Assembly: GCF_007997015.1 (NCBI RefSeq)
Contig: NZ_VOSM01000004.1
Span: forward strand, 496,001-560,000
Origin: Lujinxingia vulgaris
GTDB lineage: Bacteria; Myxococcota_A; Bradymonadia; Bradymonadales; Bradymonadaceae
Direction: 5' to 3'
DNA length: 64,000 bases
Shown: in pieces, positions 36,201-43,907 of the stretch
Layout of the letters: each line of letters opens with the position of its first letter
Position numbering within the stretch: the first letter of the stretch is position 1
The notes under the pieces: generated by a model
Seen by the model: the letters and a program-made list of their open reading frames with translations, nothing else
What the model was told of the DNA's origin: nothing
The model's database searches: none
Program-made: the position numbers and the translations under genes

Positions 36201-36611
36201 ACCGAGATCGTCCCGGACTGGCTGCTCATCCAGAACAACCGCGCCGTGCTCCTCATCGTCAGTGGACAGATGAAGCGCGCCGAAGCCCTCTTCGACGAGG
36301 TCTTTTCAAAAGACTTCCGTCGCTTTGAGCCCCGCGATCCCGACCCCACCGCCATCGCCGTCTTTGGCAACGACCTCGACCAGCAGGTCATCGACGTCTT
36401 CCAGACCTACTACGCCATGGCCAGATTCAACCAGGCCTGCCTCTTCGCCCTGACCGAGCGCCCCGATCAGGCCGTCGCCTCCCTGGAAGTCGCCACCGCC
36501 CGAGGCCACTACAGCGCCGAGAAACTCATGGCCGAGAGCGACTTCGCCTCGCTGCACGACCACGCCGGCTTTCAGCAACTCATCTCCACCCTTGAAGGAG
36601 GGCAGCCTTGA
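33297..36611 (+). CDS. 1104-residue cytoplasmic protein, unknown
   Basis: Starts at an ATG with a poor ribosome site. There is no signal peptide or membrane helix. It is acidic and aromatic-rich (DYDVVYALKDDDLYRF, HILFSNQEYSSGD), with an alpha/beta N-terminal ~300 residues and a long helical remainder resembling TPR/HEAT repeats near the C-terminus (MARFNQACLFALTERPDQAVASLEVAT). I do not recognise a family. It is translationally coupled to the next gene: the TTG start of that gene overlaps this stop. Confidence 0.75.
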   Translation: MTYTEKIAELRATGDMNAVLAFLEQIFCAPENQSISGKPSDYLNQDDATQHAPPAVLFKTFVEGFKPAEVTRKVAFIFDEAEFAGVIRPMVLDPKSGEWHDVEGTRALLSEADEEMQKFRPFNCLHFLIGAYEHGDAVILSGHYNPESGEFTPGYQLNAHILGEDESHEDYDVVYALKDDDLYRFTYEGDVIDREVLYLDLKATLFTPHLTELALALLADERLARFPKAFPFHILFSNQEYSSGDFRYQAPPLTLEALEAAGVHCVDLHRESQVEAQETSPAEHYEYLKSWIEDCDHASYTELLDLCRSHREAFDLLLAEAHELRRMNVSFHVVHFSRALWELVDLAPEEVVAFQKALVANEPPPYDPESRRTEAQWWLNHGDNAALILRICEVRTPEPYRDTMAEDFTRAWQRLVNHAHPIVRLIARDLRVMPRGTPLGDVEEEGGRPIADDADDAYIADAIAMLDLMPESFDGYWGLWGFTMGRLKELGPRAIAAAPAVEALLTRYMENRFDDQLANTFGQVLFALDSDHIPDEIHKAQSRYHTQEYYKEWVKRGPSRAWETFQTAWLENAERFEAPELWETYLYDTEAGHRFFAEHLLELGAVDTLIDTATGEAGPRLTRLFHAFADLKGIDDRVLVALLGSLNDLDETYAEKLEYARVAELIRAFERDDDQAPTTLARLLELYPTNPALAFIAIDQRVRNGELASAMRLLVDTMRERTADDLVYRRAFHDFCHDPTLSFAMSSENTFPFFWMARRAFQNANFRDGQFSKDLKTLKKDRFFDVFYTGTADHSDDQIATWLDEARGEWTFLQEIAARSNEDLSEELETFDWPVASAIAARLVNTGDASFAPALADFFERVADDEARRKNLAGIIWPLASRELLQRPAFLAYIPTFVCDHPSPLITITREVLVGLEELDRQDLIVRLSPELPAQAAVSCFKNILNAHIATRAFDLAEALFARLADGMTEIVPDWLLIQNNRAVLLIVSGQMKRAEALFDEVFSKDFRRFEPRDPDPTAIAVFGNDLDQQVIDVFQTYYAMARFNQACLFALTERPDQAVASLEVATARGHYSAEKLMAESDFASLHDHAGFQQLISTLEGGQP

Positions 36612-37618
36612 CCCATCTCAAGCTCATCACCCGTCACCCGCTGCGCGACGCCAGGCAGCGGGCCTCCTACAGCGGTCAAATCCTGGTCGAGGGCGACCGC
36701 CTCTTCGTGATCGATGGCAACCAGGTCCAGATCCTCGACATCAGCGCCCCCCTGGCCCCTCGCGACCTCGGATTCGTCGCCTTTCGCGAGAGCGTCACCG
36801 GCATCGCCCTGCACAACGAGTTGCTCTACGCCGCCGAATGGATGCGTGCCCTAAATCTCGTCGACCTCCGAGATCCCATCGCTCCCGACTACTTCGATGC
36901 GCGCCCTTTCATTGGCGAACGCACCGGACATGTGGTGCGCCTCGGCGACTACCTGGTCATGGGGCTTAACCGCAAAAAGGGCTTCGCCCTCTTCGACCTG
37001 AAAAATCCCCGCGCCCCGCGCCTGCTCCAACGCCTGCCCATGGAGCAGGACATCGAGCACGTCATCCTCGACGGGGAGCTCGTACTCATCGCCAACTACG
37101 CCGACGGCCTGCGCTGGTACGACATCGCCCCCAGCGACGACGACCACCCGACCCTCCACGAGGTACGCCACCTGGAGACCCCCGACTTCAAAGCCGACAG
37201 GGTCTACCCCGGCAAAGACCGCCTCTACGTGGTCGGACGCGGCAAAGGCTGCGACATCATCGTGCTCGATCGACACACCGGCGAACGCCTCGGCGAAGTG
37301 CAGGTCGGCGGCATGGTCAGCTCCAACGTCGTCGAAGTCGGCGACCAGGCCCTCTTCTTCGCCAGCGACCACACCTGCTACCGCGTCGACCCCGACCACC
37401 AGATCGACCCACTTTTCTCTCAATACTTCGCCGACGACGACCGCCGCTACGTGGAGCGTACCAACATCGACGATCCATACGACCATCAGATGTCCCGCGC
37501 CGACGACATGCACCATTGGGTTCTGCGCGGCGACAAGCTCATCGCCATCCAGGGCGAAGCGCTCGTCGTCTACCAGGTGGAGGCCGGCTCGGCGTTCGCC
37601 GCCCCAATCCCACGCTAA
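36608..37618 (+). CDS. LVIVD-repeat beta-propeller-like protein
   Basis: 336 residues from a TTG in a TTGA overlap, with the strong ribosome site GGAGG 7 bases upstream that decides the start. The sequence repeats short blades: LFVIDGNQVQILDIS, LYAAEWMRALNLVDLRDP, LVMGLNRKKGFALFDLKNP, LIANYADGLRWYDI, each a G/A-aromatic-hydrophobic strand followed by V-x-D. This is the LVIVD repeat pattern of bacterial beta-propellers. No signal peptide is seen, so it is probably cytoplasmic and a partner of the preceding unknown protein. Confidence 0.8.
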   Translation: MTHLKLITRHPLRDARQRASYSGQILVEGDRLFVIDGNQVQILDISAPLAPRDLGFVAFRESVTGIALHNELLYAAEWMRALNLVDLRDPIAPDYFDARPFIGERTGHVVRLGDYLVMGLNRKKGFALFDLKNPRAPRLLQRLPMEQDIEHVILDGELVLIANYADGLRWYDIAPSDDDHPTLHEVRHLETPDFKADRVYPGKDRLYVVGRGKGCDIIVLDRHTGERLGEVQVGGMVSSNVVEVGDQALFFASDHTCYRVDPDHQIDPLFSQYFADDDRRYVERTNIDDPYDHQMSRADDMHHWVLRGDKLIAIQGEALVVYQVEAGSAFAAPIPR

Positions 37619-37630
37619 ACGCCGCATCAC

Positions 37631-37668
37631 CGCATAAACACGCGCCGATGTCCGTCTCTCGGACGGAC
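37631..37668 (-). repeat. REP-like element R10
   Basis: On the minus strand: GTCCGT-CCGAGAG-ACGGAC with the tail (CGCATAAA on the plus strand) 11 bases away. Perfect 6-bp stem. It lies 12 bases after the end of the LVIVD gene. Confidence 0.85.
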
Positions 37669-37721
37669 ATGCCCCGATGCTGGCGCACTTAACACGCGCC
37701 TCCCATCAAAACCCACGAATA

Positions 37722-37756
37722 TAAAAAGAGCCGGACTTCGCAAGCGAAGCCCGGCT
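37722..37756 (-). terminator. Terminator serving the minus-strand gene at 37789
   Basis: AGCCGG-CTTCGC hairpin (AGCCGGACTTCGC / GAAGCCCGGCT) with TTTTT on the minus strand after the stem. Confidence 0.75.
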
Positions 37757-37788
37757 ATTCGAACAATGCACTGCGCGGTTACGCCTTA

Positions 37789-38595
37789 TTACTCACCACC
37801 AGAAACCTCACCGCCCTCCTCCTGCCGGATCTCCCCGAGCACATCCACATCGTCGATGCCCTCCAGGTCCACCTGCTCCGCCTCACCGGCCTTCCGCCGA
37901 CTCGTCGGGCGCACGCGCTCGGCGTGAGCGGGCATATCCACCAGACGGTAGAGGCTCTCCACAATCGAGGCTACCGGCACATAGTGGCGGTTCCAGTCTT
38001 CGGCCGCTTCCTGGCGCTTGTTCTGCGCGGCCTGCGTCCCGCGCTCCTCAAGCCCCAGGGCAGACAACTTCGCGTCGAGCGCGTCGATCTTCAGCTTGAG
38101 CCCGGCCGCCATCTCCCTCGTGTCGGGAACGCTGATGCCCAGCAGTGGCATATAATCTGCCAGCCCGGCCTCCAGCCCCCGATGCACCTGGCGAGCGTAG
38201 ATCAACAGGTCCCAGGGCCGCTCCGGCGTCTCCCCGACCAACCCCACCGAGCGGCAGGCCTCCCGGCCCCAGAACCCCTCGACCACCCCTCGGGTCGCGA
38301 TCACGCCCTGGCGAAGATCGACGACGCACGCGTCGCGATCACCGCGCAGAAATCGATCCCGGGAAAGCTCCGTGGCCACACGACGGTCCAACTCCGCAAA
38401 GGTCTCGTAGCGCCTCGAGAGCACCTCGACCAACGCGTGAATCACATCCTCCACACTCACACTCGGCGGCACCCCGTTGGGAAAGAGCTTCGCCTCCACA
38501 CGCTTGCTCAGCGTGTACGAGTTCACACGCACCGACGACGCAATATTGCCATGAATCGCATACATATTGCCGGACAGACGGGAGATCTTAGCCAT
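37789..38595 (-). CDS. Unknown basic/acidic soluble protein, 268 residues
   Basis: Starts at the ATG at 38595 with GAGGGG 6 bases upstream; a longer ORF to 38643 has no ribosome site. No signal peptide or membrane helix. It opens with a beta-like segment (ISRLSGNMYAIHGNI), then a helical middle (DVIHALVEVLSRRYETFAELDRRVATEL) and an acidic, probably disordered end (GIDDVDVLGEIRQEEGGE). I do not recognise the family. Its upstream gap is 727 bases of palindrome-rich non-coding DNA. Confidence 0.75.
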   Translation of the reverse strand: MAKISRLSGNMYAIHGNIASSVRVNSYTLSKRVEAKLFPNGVPPSVSVEDVIHALVEVLSRRYETFAELDRRVATELSRDRFLRGDRDACVVDLRQGVIATRGVVEGFWGREACRSVGLVGETPERPWDLLIYARQVHRGLEAGLADYMPLLGISVPDTREMAAGLKLKIDALDAKLSALGLEERGTQAAQNKRQEAAEDWNRHYVPVASIVESLYRLVDMPAHAERVRPTSRRKAGEAEQVDLEGIDDVDVLGEIRQEEGGEVSGGE

Positions 38596-38739
38596 AACAA
38601 ACCCCTCGCTTGCTATGCCCCCCGGACAGGTCGCTTTGACCACTCAAAGCGCACCCCCGACGTCGAGGACGTGTTGTGGTGTTGTAGAAAAACCCTAAAA
38701 CCCATCTCGCACTGACTGCAAGCGAGAATTTCGGTGTTT

Positions 38740-39260
38740 TTTACGCCTGAAGCCTCCGGATCGTCGCCGCGATTTTAAGGGACGCTTCCGAACACTCCCG
38801 ATTCGCAATCGCACTCACACGCAACCTCTCTGGAGTGCTCCCAACACTCGCTGACGCTGACAACAAAGGTTCCCGAGCCTCCCGAACCTTTGACTGCAGC
38901 GTCGGCAAACCTTCGGAAGGCTGCCGAACGTCACTTTTCAACTCAAAATCGCATCCGAAGGCTCCCGAAAGCCTCCCGAGCAGGCGCCGCCCCCATCCGA
39001 AGCCTCCGGACACCTCCCCCAAATGCAAAAACACGATCGGAAGGCTCCAGACGTCTTTCGCATCTGAAAAGACGCCTCAGGAAGCCTTCCGATCGCATCC
39101 TGCACCGCCCCCGGAACGATCGGACCCCTTCCGATACCTGTTCTGAGATCGCGATTCGCGTTCGGAACACTTCGGATCGCAATTCCCAAAACACGACACC
39201 CCGATCCGAAGCGCATAAACACTGGCGCATCGCACGATTCAAGTTTTGGAAGCCTCCGCC
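38740..39260. repeat. Palindrome-rich non-coding array
   Basis: A 500-base stretch with many copies of a GAAGGCTCCCGA / GGAAGCCTTCCGA motif in both orientations, such as 38749, 38914, 38953, 39033 and 39080. At least two strong hairpins are visible: CAAAGGTTC/GAACCTTTG near 38874 and, around 39034-39093, CGATCGGAAGGCT/AAGCCTTCCGATCG enclosing GACGTCTTT. ORFs in either strand are low-complexity and I do not treat them as genes. A REP-like tail fragment (CGCATAAACACTGG) lies at 39212. Between 38596 and 38740 nothing was seen. Confidence 0.7.
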
Positions 39261-39322
39261 GGCCGGAAGTCGACGCGATGAGCACATTCAGCCCGGCCGG
39301 CGCTCCACCTTCTCGCTCCGGA

Positions 39323-40660
39323 CTAAAAAGAACCCACCGCCTGCAGGTACGTCCAGTTCGCCACCCCCTGCGGTGCCGCCTCCGAATTGGAGACGCCCTG
39401 GTCGGGAACAAAAAGTCCGTGCCCCGCCCCGAGACTAAAGCCATCGCCAAACCTTGCGGCCACCTGCGCGTTGATCTCCAGACCGACGCGTTCGGTGCTG
39501 GGTTGCTGCCGGGTGAAGTCATGCGCGACGAGCTCCGCGTTCAGCCCCTCCCCCTCAAAGCGCAGCCCCGCACGAAGCTCCCGGATGTTGGTGCGCGCAC
39601 CGATAAGATCCATATACCCCATGAAGGCGTGCGCCGTGGGGTAGAGGTGATTGTACGCTTCCACGTCGGCAGACTCAGGGTCGTCACCACTCGCCAGAGA
39701 GAACCCTACGAAGGGCGTAAACACACCCAGCGCGTAGCTCAACGTGCTGTCGAAGAAGAAGGCGCCGATGTCTGCACCTTCGTCCTGACACCTGGCGCTG
39801 GCAAGAGCCTCGGGGGCGCACACCGAACCCAGCTGGTAGCCCCCCTCCAGGGTGAGCCGGGCGTCGGCGGCTGCACCCTCGAGTCGGCTCCCGAGCATGA
39901 CAAGGTTACGACGTGCGGCACCATCTCCGGCACCCTCGGCGCTGGGTTCACGGCCGAGTCGGGCGTCGTAGAGCACGTAAACATCCACCTCGCGAAGCAG
40001 CGGCGCCTCCATCCCTCCCATGGAGGCGTACACCCCCGAGAGGTAGGCGTCGTCGTCAAGAAAACCTCCGGCGCCATCCTGATACCGCGCCGCAAAAGCA
40101 TCGACGGCCACACCGCCGCCAGGCCGCAACCCCAGCCGCACACCGTCCCACGCCCGACCCACCTGACTCCACCCCACACTCCCCAGCACACGCTGATCCC
40201 CATACGCCAACTCGAAGCGCCCCACGTCCGCAAAAAAAGTCTCCGTCGCCTCAAAACGCACCCACCCCTGATAAAGCGCCAGCGGCGGAGCCGTCAGGCT
40301 GTCCCCACCAAAGTCCCCCCAAGCCGCACTATGCTGCAGGGTCAGGCGCCCGCTGAGTCGCCCCCGCGCCACCTTCAGCCCCACCCGCGTCTGCTGACTG
40401 AATACATCCGCCTCATCCGGCTGGCCGCCGTAGTTCAGCTCGTCGGCCGCCAGCCCGAAGTGGTGGTTGAAACGCGCCTCCACGCGAGGCCGCACGCGAG
40501 CCGACAAACTCCAGGAGGTCGCCTGCTCAGGCTCGGACCGCGCCCCAGGCGCCGCCTCCGCAGCGCCCTCGCCGCCCTCCTGAGCACCCGCCAGCCCCGG
40601 CAACGTCATCGTCCAAACCACGATCAAAACGAGGAATCCAATGCGATGCGATGCGCTCAT
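39323..40660 (-). CDS. AlgE-like outer-membrane porin (alginate-export family)
   Basis: About 445 residues from the ATG at 40660 with GGAGG 6 bases upstream. The signal peptide ends near GLAGAQ. Repeated beta-strands of a barrel follow (RLSGRLTLQHSAAWGDFGG, LYQGWVRFEATETFFADVGRFEL), and the C-terminal YNHLYPTAHAFMGYMDLIGARTN and final Phe are typical of the alginate-export superfamily. It should be an outer-membrane substrate-specific porin of the polysaccharide/aromatic-acid class. The substrate is unknown and no uptake operon is adjacent. Confidence 0.85.
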   Translation of the reverse strand: MSASHRIGFLVLIVVWTMTLPGLAGAQEGGEGAAEAAPGARSEPEQATSWSLSARVRPRVEARFNHHFGLAADELNYGGQPDEADVFSQQTRVGLKVARGRLSGRLTLQHSAAWGDFGGDSLTAPPLALYQGWVRFEATETFFADVGRFELAYGDQRVLGSVGWSQVGRAWDGVRLGLRPGGGVAVDAFAARYQDGAGGFLDDDAYLSGVYASMGGMEAPLLREVDVYVLYDARLGREPSAEGAGDGAARRNLVMLGSRLEGAAADARLTLEGGYQLGSVCAPEALASARCQDEGADIGAFFFDSTLSYALGVFTPFVGFSLASGDDPESADVEAYNHLYPTAHAFMGYMDLIGARTNIRELRAGLRFEGEGLNAELVAHDFTRQQPSTERVGLEINAQVAARFGDGFSLGAGHGLFVPDQGVSNSEAAPQGVANWTYLQAVGSF

Positions 40661-40830
40661 GAGAACCTCCACAACAAGAGAGTCGAATGCGTCCCAAACC
40701 ATCTCCCTCGCCAGACTAAGAGCCAGAAGTCCTCAGGCCAGATCCACCTCCAACGCCGGGCGACGTCCGCCACCGACGCGCCCCCCGCCCACACCGACCA
40801 GCCCCCCCCAACGCCGTAAATCACCGCGCC

Positions 40831-41757
40831 TCAAGCACCCGTCGCATGCCCGAAAAGCGCCTCGGCCAACCCCTTAATCTCCGCCCCCATCGCGATCTTC
40901 TGACGCCACGCCTCCGGAATCGCCTCCGCCCCGTAATACGCCCCCGCAATCTGCCCGTAGACCGCCCCGGTCGTATCCGCATCATCTCCCAGATTCACCG
41001 CAGCAAGCGCGCCCGTTCGGAAATCCGAGGTCGTATAAAAGGCCCAGAGCGCCGCCTCCAGCGACTTGATCACATACCCCGAACCCTTGATCTCCGGCGG
41101 CTGACGCTCCTTAAACGACCCCCGTGCCACCTCCTCGATCTTCTCCGCCAACTCCCCTCGCTTGAAAGCTCGCGCCGGACCATAGCGCTCCGAAAGCAAC
41201 GCCTCTTTCGAGACACCCCGCAACGCCCCGACAATCAGCCCCCCAAAATATCGGCAGGCATCCACCGCTTCGCGCGCACCGTGCGTCGTGCGCGAACTCT
41301 CCGCGCTCCGCTCCAAAGCCTCCGCCGGATCGTCCGCATAAAACATCGCCACCGGCGCAAGCCTCATGATCGAACCATTGCCCGCGCTAAAAGGGTCGGT
41401 CGGCCCCCCCAGCGGATCACCACCCCGCTCAAACGCCCGCAACGCCGTGGCCGTCGTTCCGCCAATATCAAAACACCGCCCCGTACAACTCCAGTACCCC
41501 TCCCGATACCACCGCACATAACGCTCCACCTGGTCGCGCGCGTCAAAGCCCCCACTCGCCACAAGACTCTTCGCCAGACACAGCGCCATCGACGTATCGT
41601 CCGTCCACTGCCCCGCCTCCAACCCGAAAGGCCCCCCTCCCACGATGTCGCTCAAAGGCTCAAAACTCCCCGGAGCGCTAAACTCCACCGTCGTTCCAAG
41701 CGCATCACCCACCGCCAACCCCACCAACGCTCCATAAAACCGATCAAAGGTCATCAT
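40831..41757 (-). CDS. ADP-ribosylglycohydrolase (DraG family)
   Basis: 308 residues from the ATG at 41757 (or the next codon), with GGGAGAGGCG upstream; an ORF to 41805 adds an unlikely leader. Metal-binding motifs are WTDDTSMA near residue 50 and GDDADTTGAVYGQIAGAYYG near the C-terminus, the two Asp clusters that hold the two Mg ions in this family. GGTTATALRAFERG lies between them. It removes ADP-ribose from proteins or nucleic-acid-like targets in the cytoplasm. A target enzyme is not in the window. Confidence 0.9.
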   Translation of the reverse strand: MMTFDRFYGALVGLAVGDALGTTVEFSAPGSFEPLSDIVGGGPFGLEAGQWTDDTSMALCLAKSLVASGGFDARDQVERYVRWYREGYWSCTGRCFDIGGTTATALRAFERGGDPLGGPTDPFSAGNGSIMRLAPVAMFYADDPAEALERSAESSRTTHGAREAVDACRYFGGLIVGALRGVSKEALLSERYGPARAFKRGELAEKIEEVARGSFKERQPPEIKGSGYVIKSLEAALWAFYTTSDFRTGALAAVNLGDDADTTGAVYGQIAGAYYGAEAIPEAWRQKIAMGAEIKGLAEALFGHATGA

Positions 41758-41863
41758 CGCCTCTCCCTGAACGCCAATCATGCAAACCCCCTCTCCTCCT
41801 CCCATCCCATGGGCCAGGATAGCGCCGCCCCACCCGCCAACGCTACCCCCCGCACCCGATCAC

Positions 41864-41922
41864 ATCCTTCACCCTCAATCCCCCCGACCCCACCGCATCC
41901 CTCACCCTCAATCCCCCCAACC
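41864..41922 (+). repeat. Short tandem repeat of CCACCGCATCCCTCACCCTCAA
   Basis: Two and a half copies of a roughly 31-base unit (CACCGCATCCCTCACC, then CTCAATCCCCCC), directly before element B6 whose left arm starts with the same CCACCGCATCC. Confidence 0.75.
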
Positions 41923-42029
41923 CCACCGCATCCAGGGCGGCGCCTGGCAAGGAATGCGCGATGAGAAGCTGTAGCAGCGCCTACTGCGGATCCCTCACCG
42001 CGCTGCCAGCGTTGTCCTAAAACGGTCGG
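41923..42029 (+). repeat. Long palindromic element, copy B6 (weakened stem)
   Basis: Keeps GGCAAGGA, apex GTAGC-AGC-GCCTAC (one insertion) and GCGGATCCC; the right outer arm CCTAAAACGGTCGG no longer fits the left arm CCACCGCATCCAGG well. It lies in the 373-base divergent gap between the ADP-ribosylglycohydrolase and the CBS gene. Confidence 0.7.
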
Positions 42030-42130
42030 CATGAGTTTTGGTGCTCGCCAGCCCCGTCCCTAAGTTTGCCCCCACAGCCACTCCGCACCGGAGGGCTTCG
42101 CGAAAGGACCTTTTGCAAGGGAGCATCCCT

Positions 42131-42577
42131 ATGAACATCTACGACATCATGACCTCCGAGCCCGCCTGCTGCTCACCGAACGACTCCATCACCAGAGCCG
42201 CAAAGCTGATGCGCGACTGCGACTGCGGCCTGATCCCCGTCGTCGCCACCAACGGCCACCAGAACCCCATCGGCGTCATCACCGACCGCGACATCGTCTG
42301 CCGCCTCATCGCCGAGGGCAAAGACCTCAACAACTGCACCGTCGGCGACGCCATGACCTCCACCGTCATCACCGTCGAGCACGCCGCCCCGCTGGAAAAC
42401 GCCATCAACTTGATGGAGAGCAACCAGCTCCGCCGCCTGGTCGTCGTCGACGATAGCGGCGACGTCTGCGGCGTCATCTCCCAGGCCGACATCGCCCGCC
42501 AGGCCAACCACACCCAGACCGGCGAAGTCGTCCAGAGTGTGTCGACTCCCTCCTCCAGCTCCCACGCCCTTCACTAA
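42131..42577 (+). CDS. Tandem CBS-domain protein
   Basis: 148 residues from the ATG at 42131 with GGGAG upstream; the longer ORF start at 42038 has no ribosome site. Two CBS domains fill it: YDIMTSEPACCSPNDSITRAAKLMRDCDCGLIPVV (1-60) with GVITDRDIV, then VGDAMTSTVITVEHAAPLENAINLMESNQLRRLVVVDD with GVISQADIA. Such stand-alone pairs bind adenylates and signal energy state. A Ser-rich tail follows. A terminator closes the gene, so it is monocistronic. Confidence 0.9.
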   Translation: MNIYDIMTSEPACCSPNDSITRAAKLMRDCDCGLIPVVATNGHQNPIGVITDRDIVCRLIAEGKDLNNCTVGDAMTSTVITVEHAAPLENAINLMESNQLRRLVVVDDSGDVCGVISQADIARQANHTQTGEVVQSVSTPSSSSHALH

Positions 42578-42604
42578 ACCCGAAGAGCATCCCGGAGCAC
42601 CACC

Positions 42605-42639
42605 GGACGCGGCCCCCTTCCCGGGGCCGCGTCTTTTTT
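42605..42639 (+). terminator. Terminator of the CBS gene
   Basis: GACGCGGCCCC pairs with GGGGCCGCGTC across a 6-base loop, then six T. Confidence 0.9.
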
Positions 42640-42751
42640 GTGACCTTCAGCCTCCCCTCACCATCCCAACGCTTGACGCTCTGCACCAATCTTGCTCTTT
42701 TCCCCCTCAATAACCGCTTTGTTGACCTCGCCATAAGGCTGGAGCCCCCCC

Positions 42752-43714
42752 ATGAGCACGCTTCCCACCGTCCACATCCTCTTTGAAAACCCCGACTGGC
42801 TCCCGCCCCTGCGCGACGCCCTCCAGAAACAGGGCTTTGAGTACAACGAGATCCCCGTCCACCACGGCATCATCGACGGCCCCCCCGCCCCGGGCATCTA
42901 CCTCAACCGCATGAGCCCCTCCTCCCACACCCGCGGCCACCTCACCTCCGTGGCCCTGACCCGGGAGATCCTTGCCCACCTCGAAGCCCACGGCGCCCGC
43001 GTCGTCAACGGCCTGGCCGCCTTCGAGCTCGAGATGAGCAAGCTGCGCCAGCACCTCACCCTGCAGCGCTTCGGCATCCGCACCCCACGCACCGCCCTGG
43101 CCGTGGGCACCGAACACCTCGTCACACTCGCCGCATCCTTTGAAGGCCCCTTCATCACCAAACACAACCGCGGCGGCAAAGGCCTGGGCATCGAGCGCTT
43201 CGAGAACGCCGACGAGCTCCAGGACCGCCTGGCGCAAGGCGACTTCGACCTCGGCCCCGACCACCAGGTCCTCATCCAGCAGTACATCCAGGCCCCTGAA
43301 CCCTTCATCACCCGCGTCGAGATCGTCGGCCAGCGCATGATCTTCGCCATGCGCTCCGCCACCGACGACGGCTTCCAACTCTGCCCCTCCGACGTCTGCC
43401 AGGTTGAGCTCCAGCGCGAGAAAGCACAGGCCGCTGCCATCGCCGACAACTGCCCCATCGACGGCGGCGCCAAATTCTCCCAGTCCCCTCTTCAAGCCGA
43501 CGATCCCCTCGTGCTGCGCTACCTCGCCATGTGCGCCGCCAGCGGCATCGAGCTGGCCGGCATCGAGTTCGTCGAAGACGCCGAGGGCAAGCGCTACACC
43601 TACGACATCAACGGCACCACCAACTACAACCAGACCCTCGGCCACCAGATGGGCATCCACGGCATGGACGAGCTCGCCAGCTACCTCCGCCACGTCGTCG
43701 CCCACCAAATCTGA
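42752..43714 (+). CDS. RimK/LysX-like ATP-grasp enzyme
   Basis: 320 residues. The N-terminal ~90 residues are the alpha/beta pre-ATP-grasp part (ILFENPDWLPPL, YLNRMSPSSHTRG). The ATP-grasp core shows ITKHNRGGKGLGIERF (P-loop-like glycine stretch), VLIQQYIQ and YDINGTTNYN (metal-binding Asp-x-Asn with Asn/Thr). These match RimK/LysX-type ligases, which join an amino acid to a carboxylate with ATP. The substrate is unknown. It lies between two terminators, so it is a single-gene unit. It could relate to the amide-linked polymer locus, but no evidence ties them. Confidence 0.85.
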   Translation: MSTLPTVHILFENPDWLPPLRDALQKQGFEYNEIPVHHGIIDGPPAPGIYLNRMSPSSHTRGHLTSVALTREILAHLEAHGARVVNGLAAFELEMSKLRQHLTLQRFGIRTPRTALAVGTEHLVTLAASFEGPFITKHNRGGKGLGIERFENADELQDRLAQGDFDLGPDHQVLIQQYIQAPEPFITRVEIVGQRMIFAMRSATDDGFQLCPSDVCQVELQREKAQAAAIADNCPIDGGAKFSQSPLQADDPLVLRYLAMCAASGIELAGIEFVEDAEGKRYTYDINGTTNYNQTLGHQMGIHGMDELASYLRHVVAHQI

Positions 43715-43749
43715 CCCGATAATTTTTCACACCCATCCCCCTTGCCCCC

Positions 43750-43793
43750 GGCCCGAAACAGCCCACCTTTAGCGCTGTCTCGGGCCTTTTTTT
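43750..43793 (+). terminator. Terminator of the ATP-grasp gene
   Basis: GGCCCGAAACAGC pairs with GCTGTCTCGGGCC around an 11-base loop, then seven T. Confidence 0.9.
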
Positions 43794-43907
43794 CACCCAT
43801 TTCAGACGACCCCAACCACCTACGGAGCTTCGGGGGGAGCTCATCGGCCCGCAACGTACACGCGCGCTCCCCCTCATCTGTACTCCTCGGCACATCATGG
43901 AGAACAT

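Noticed and set aside
38890-39438. ORFs in the palindrome-rich array
   Set aside because: Low-complexity Arg/Ser/Pro text in all frames, no ribosome site, and the DNA-level palindromes explain the pattern.
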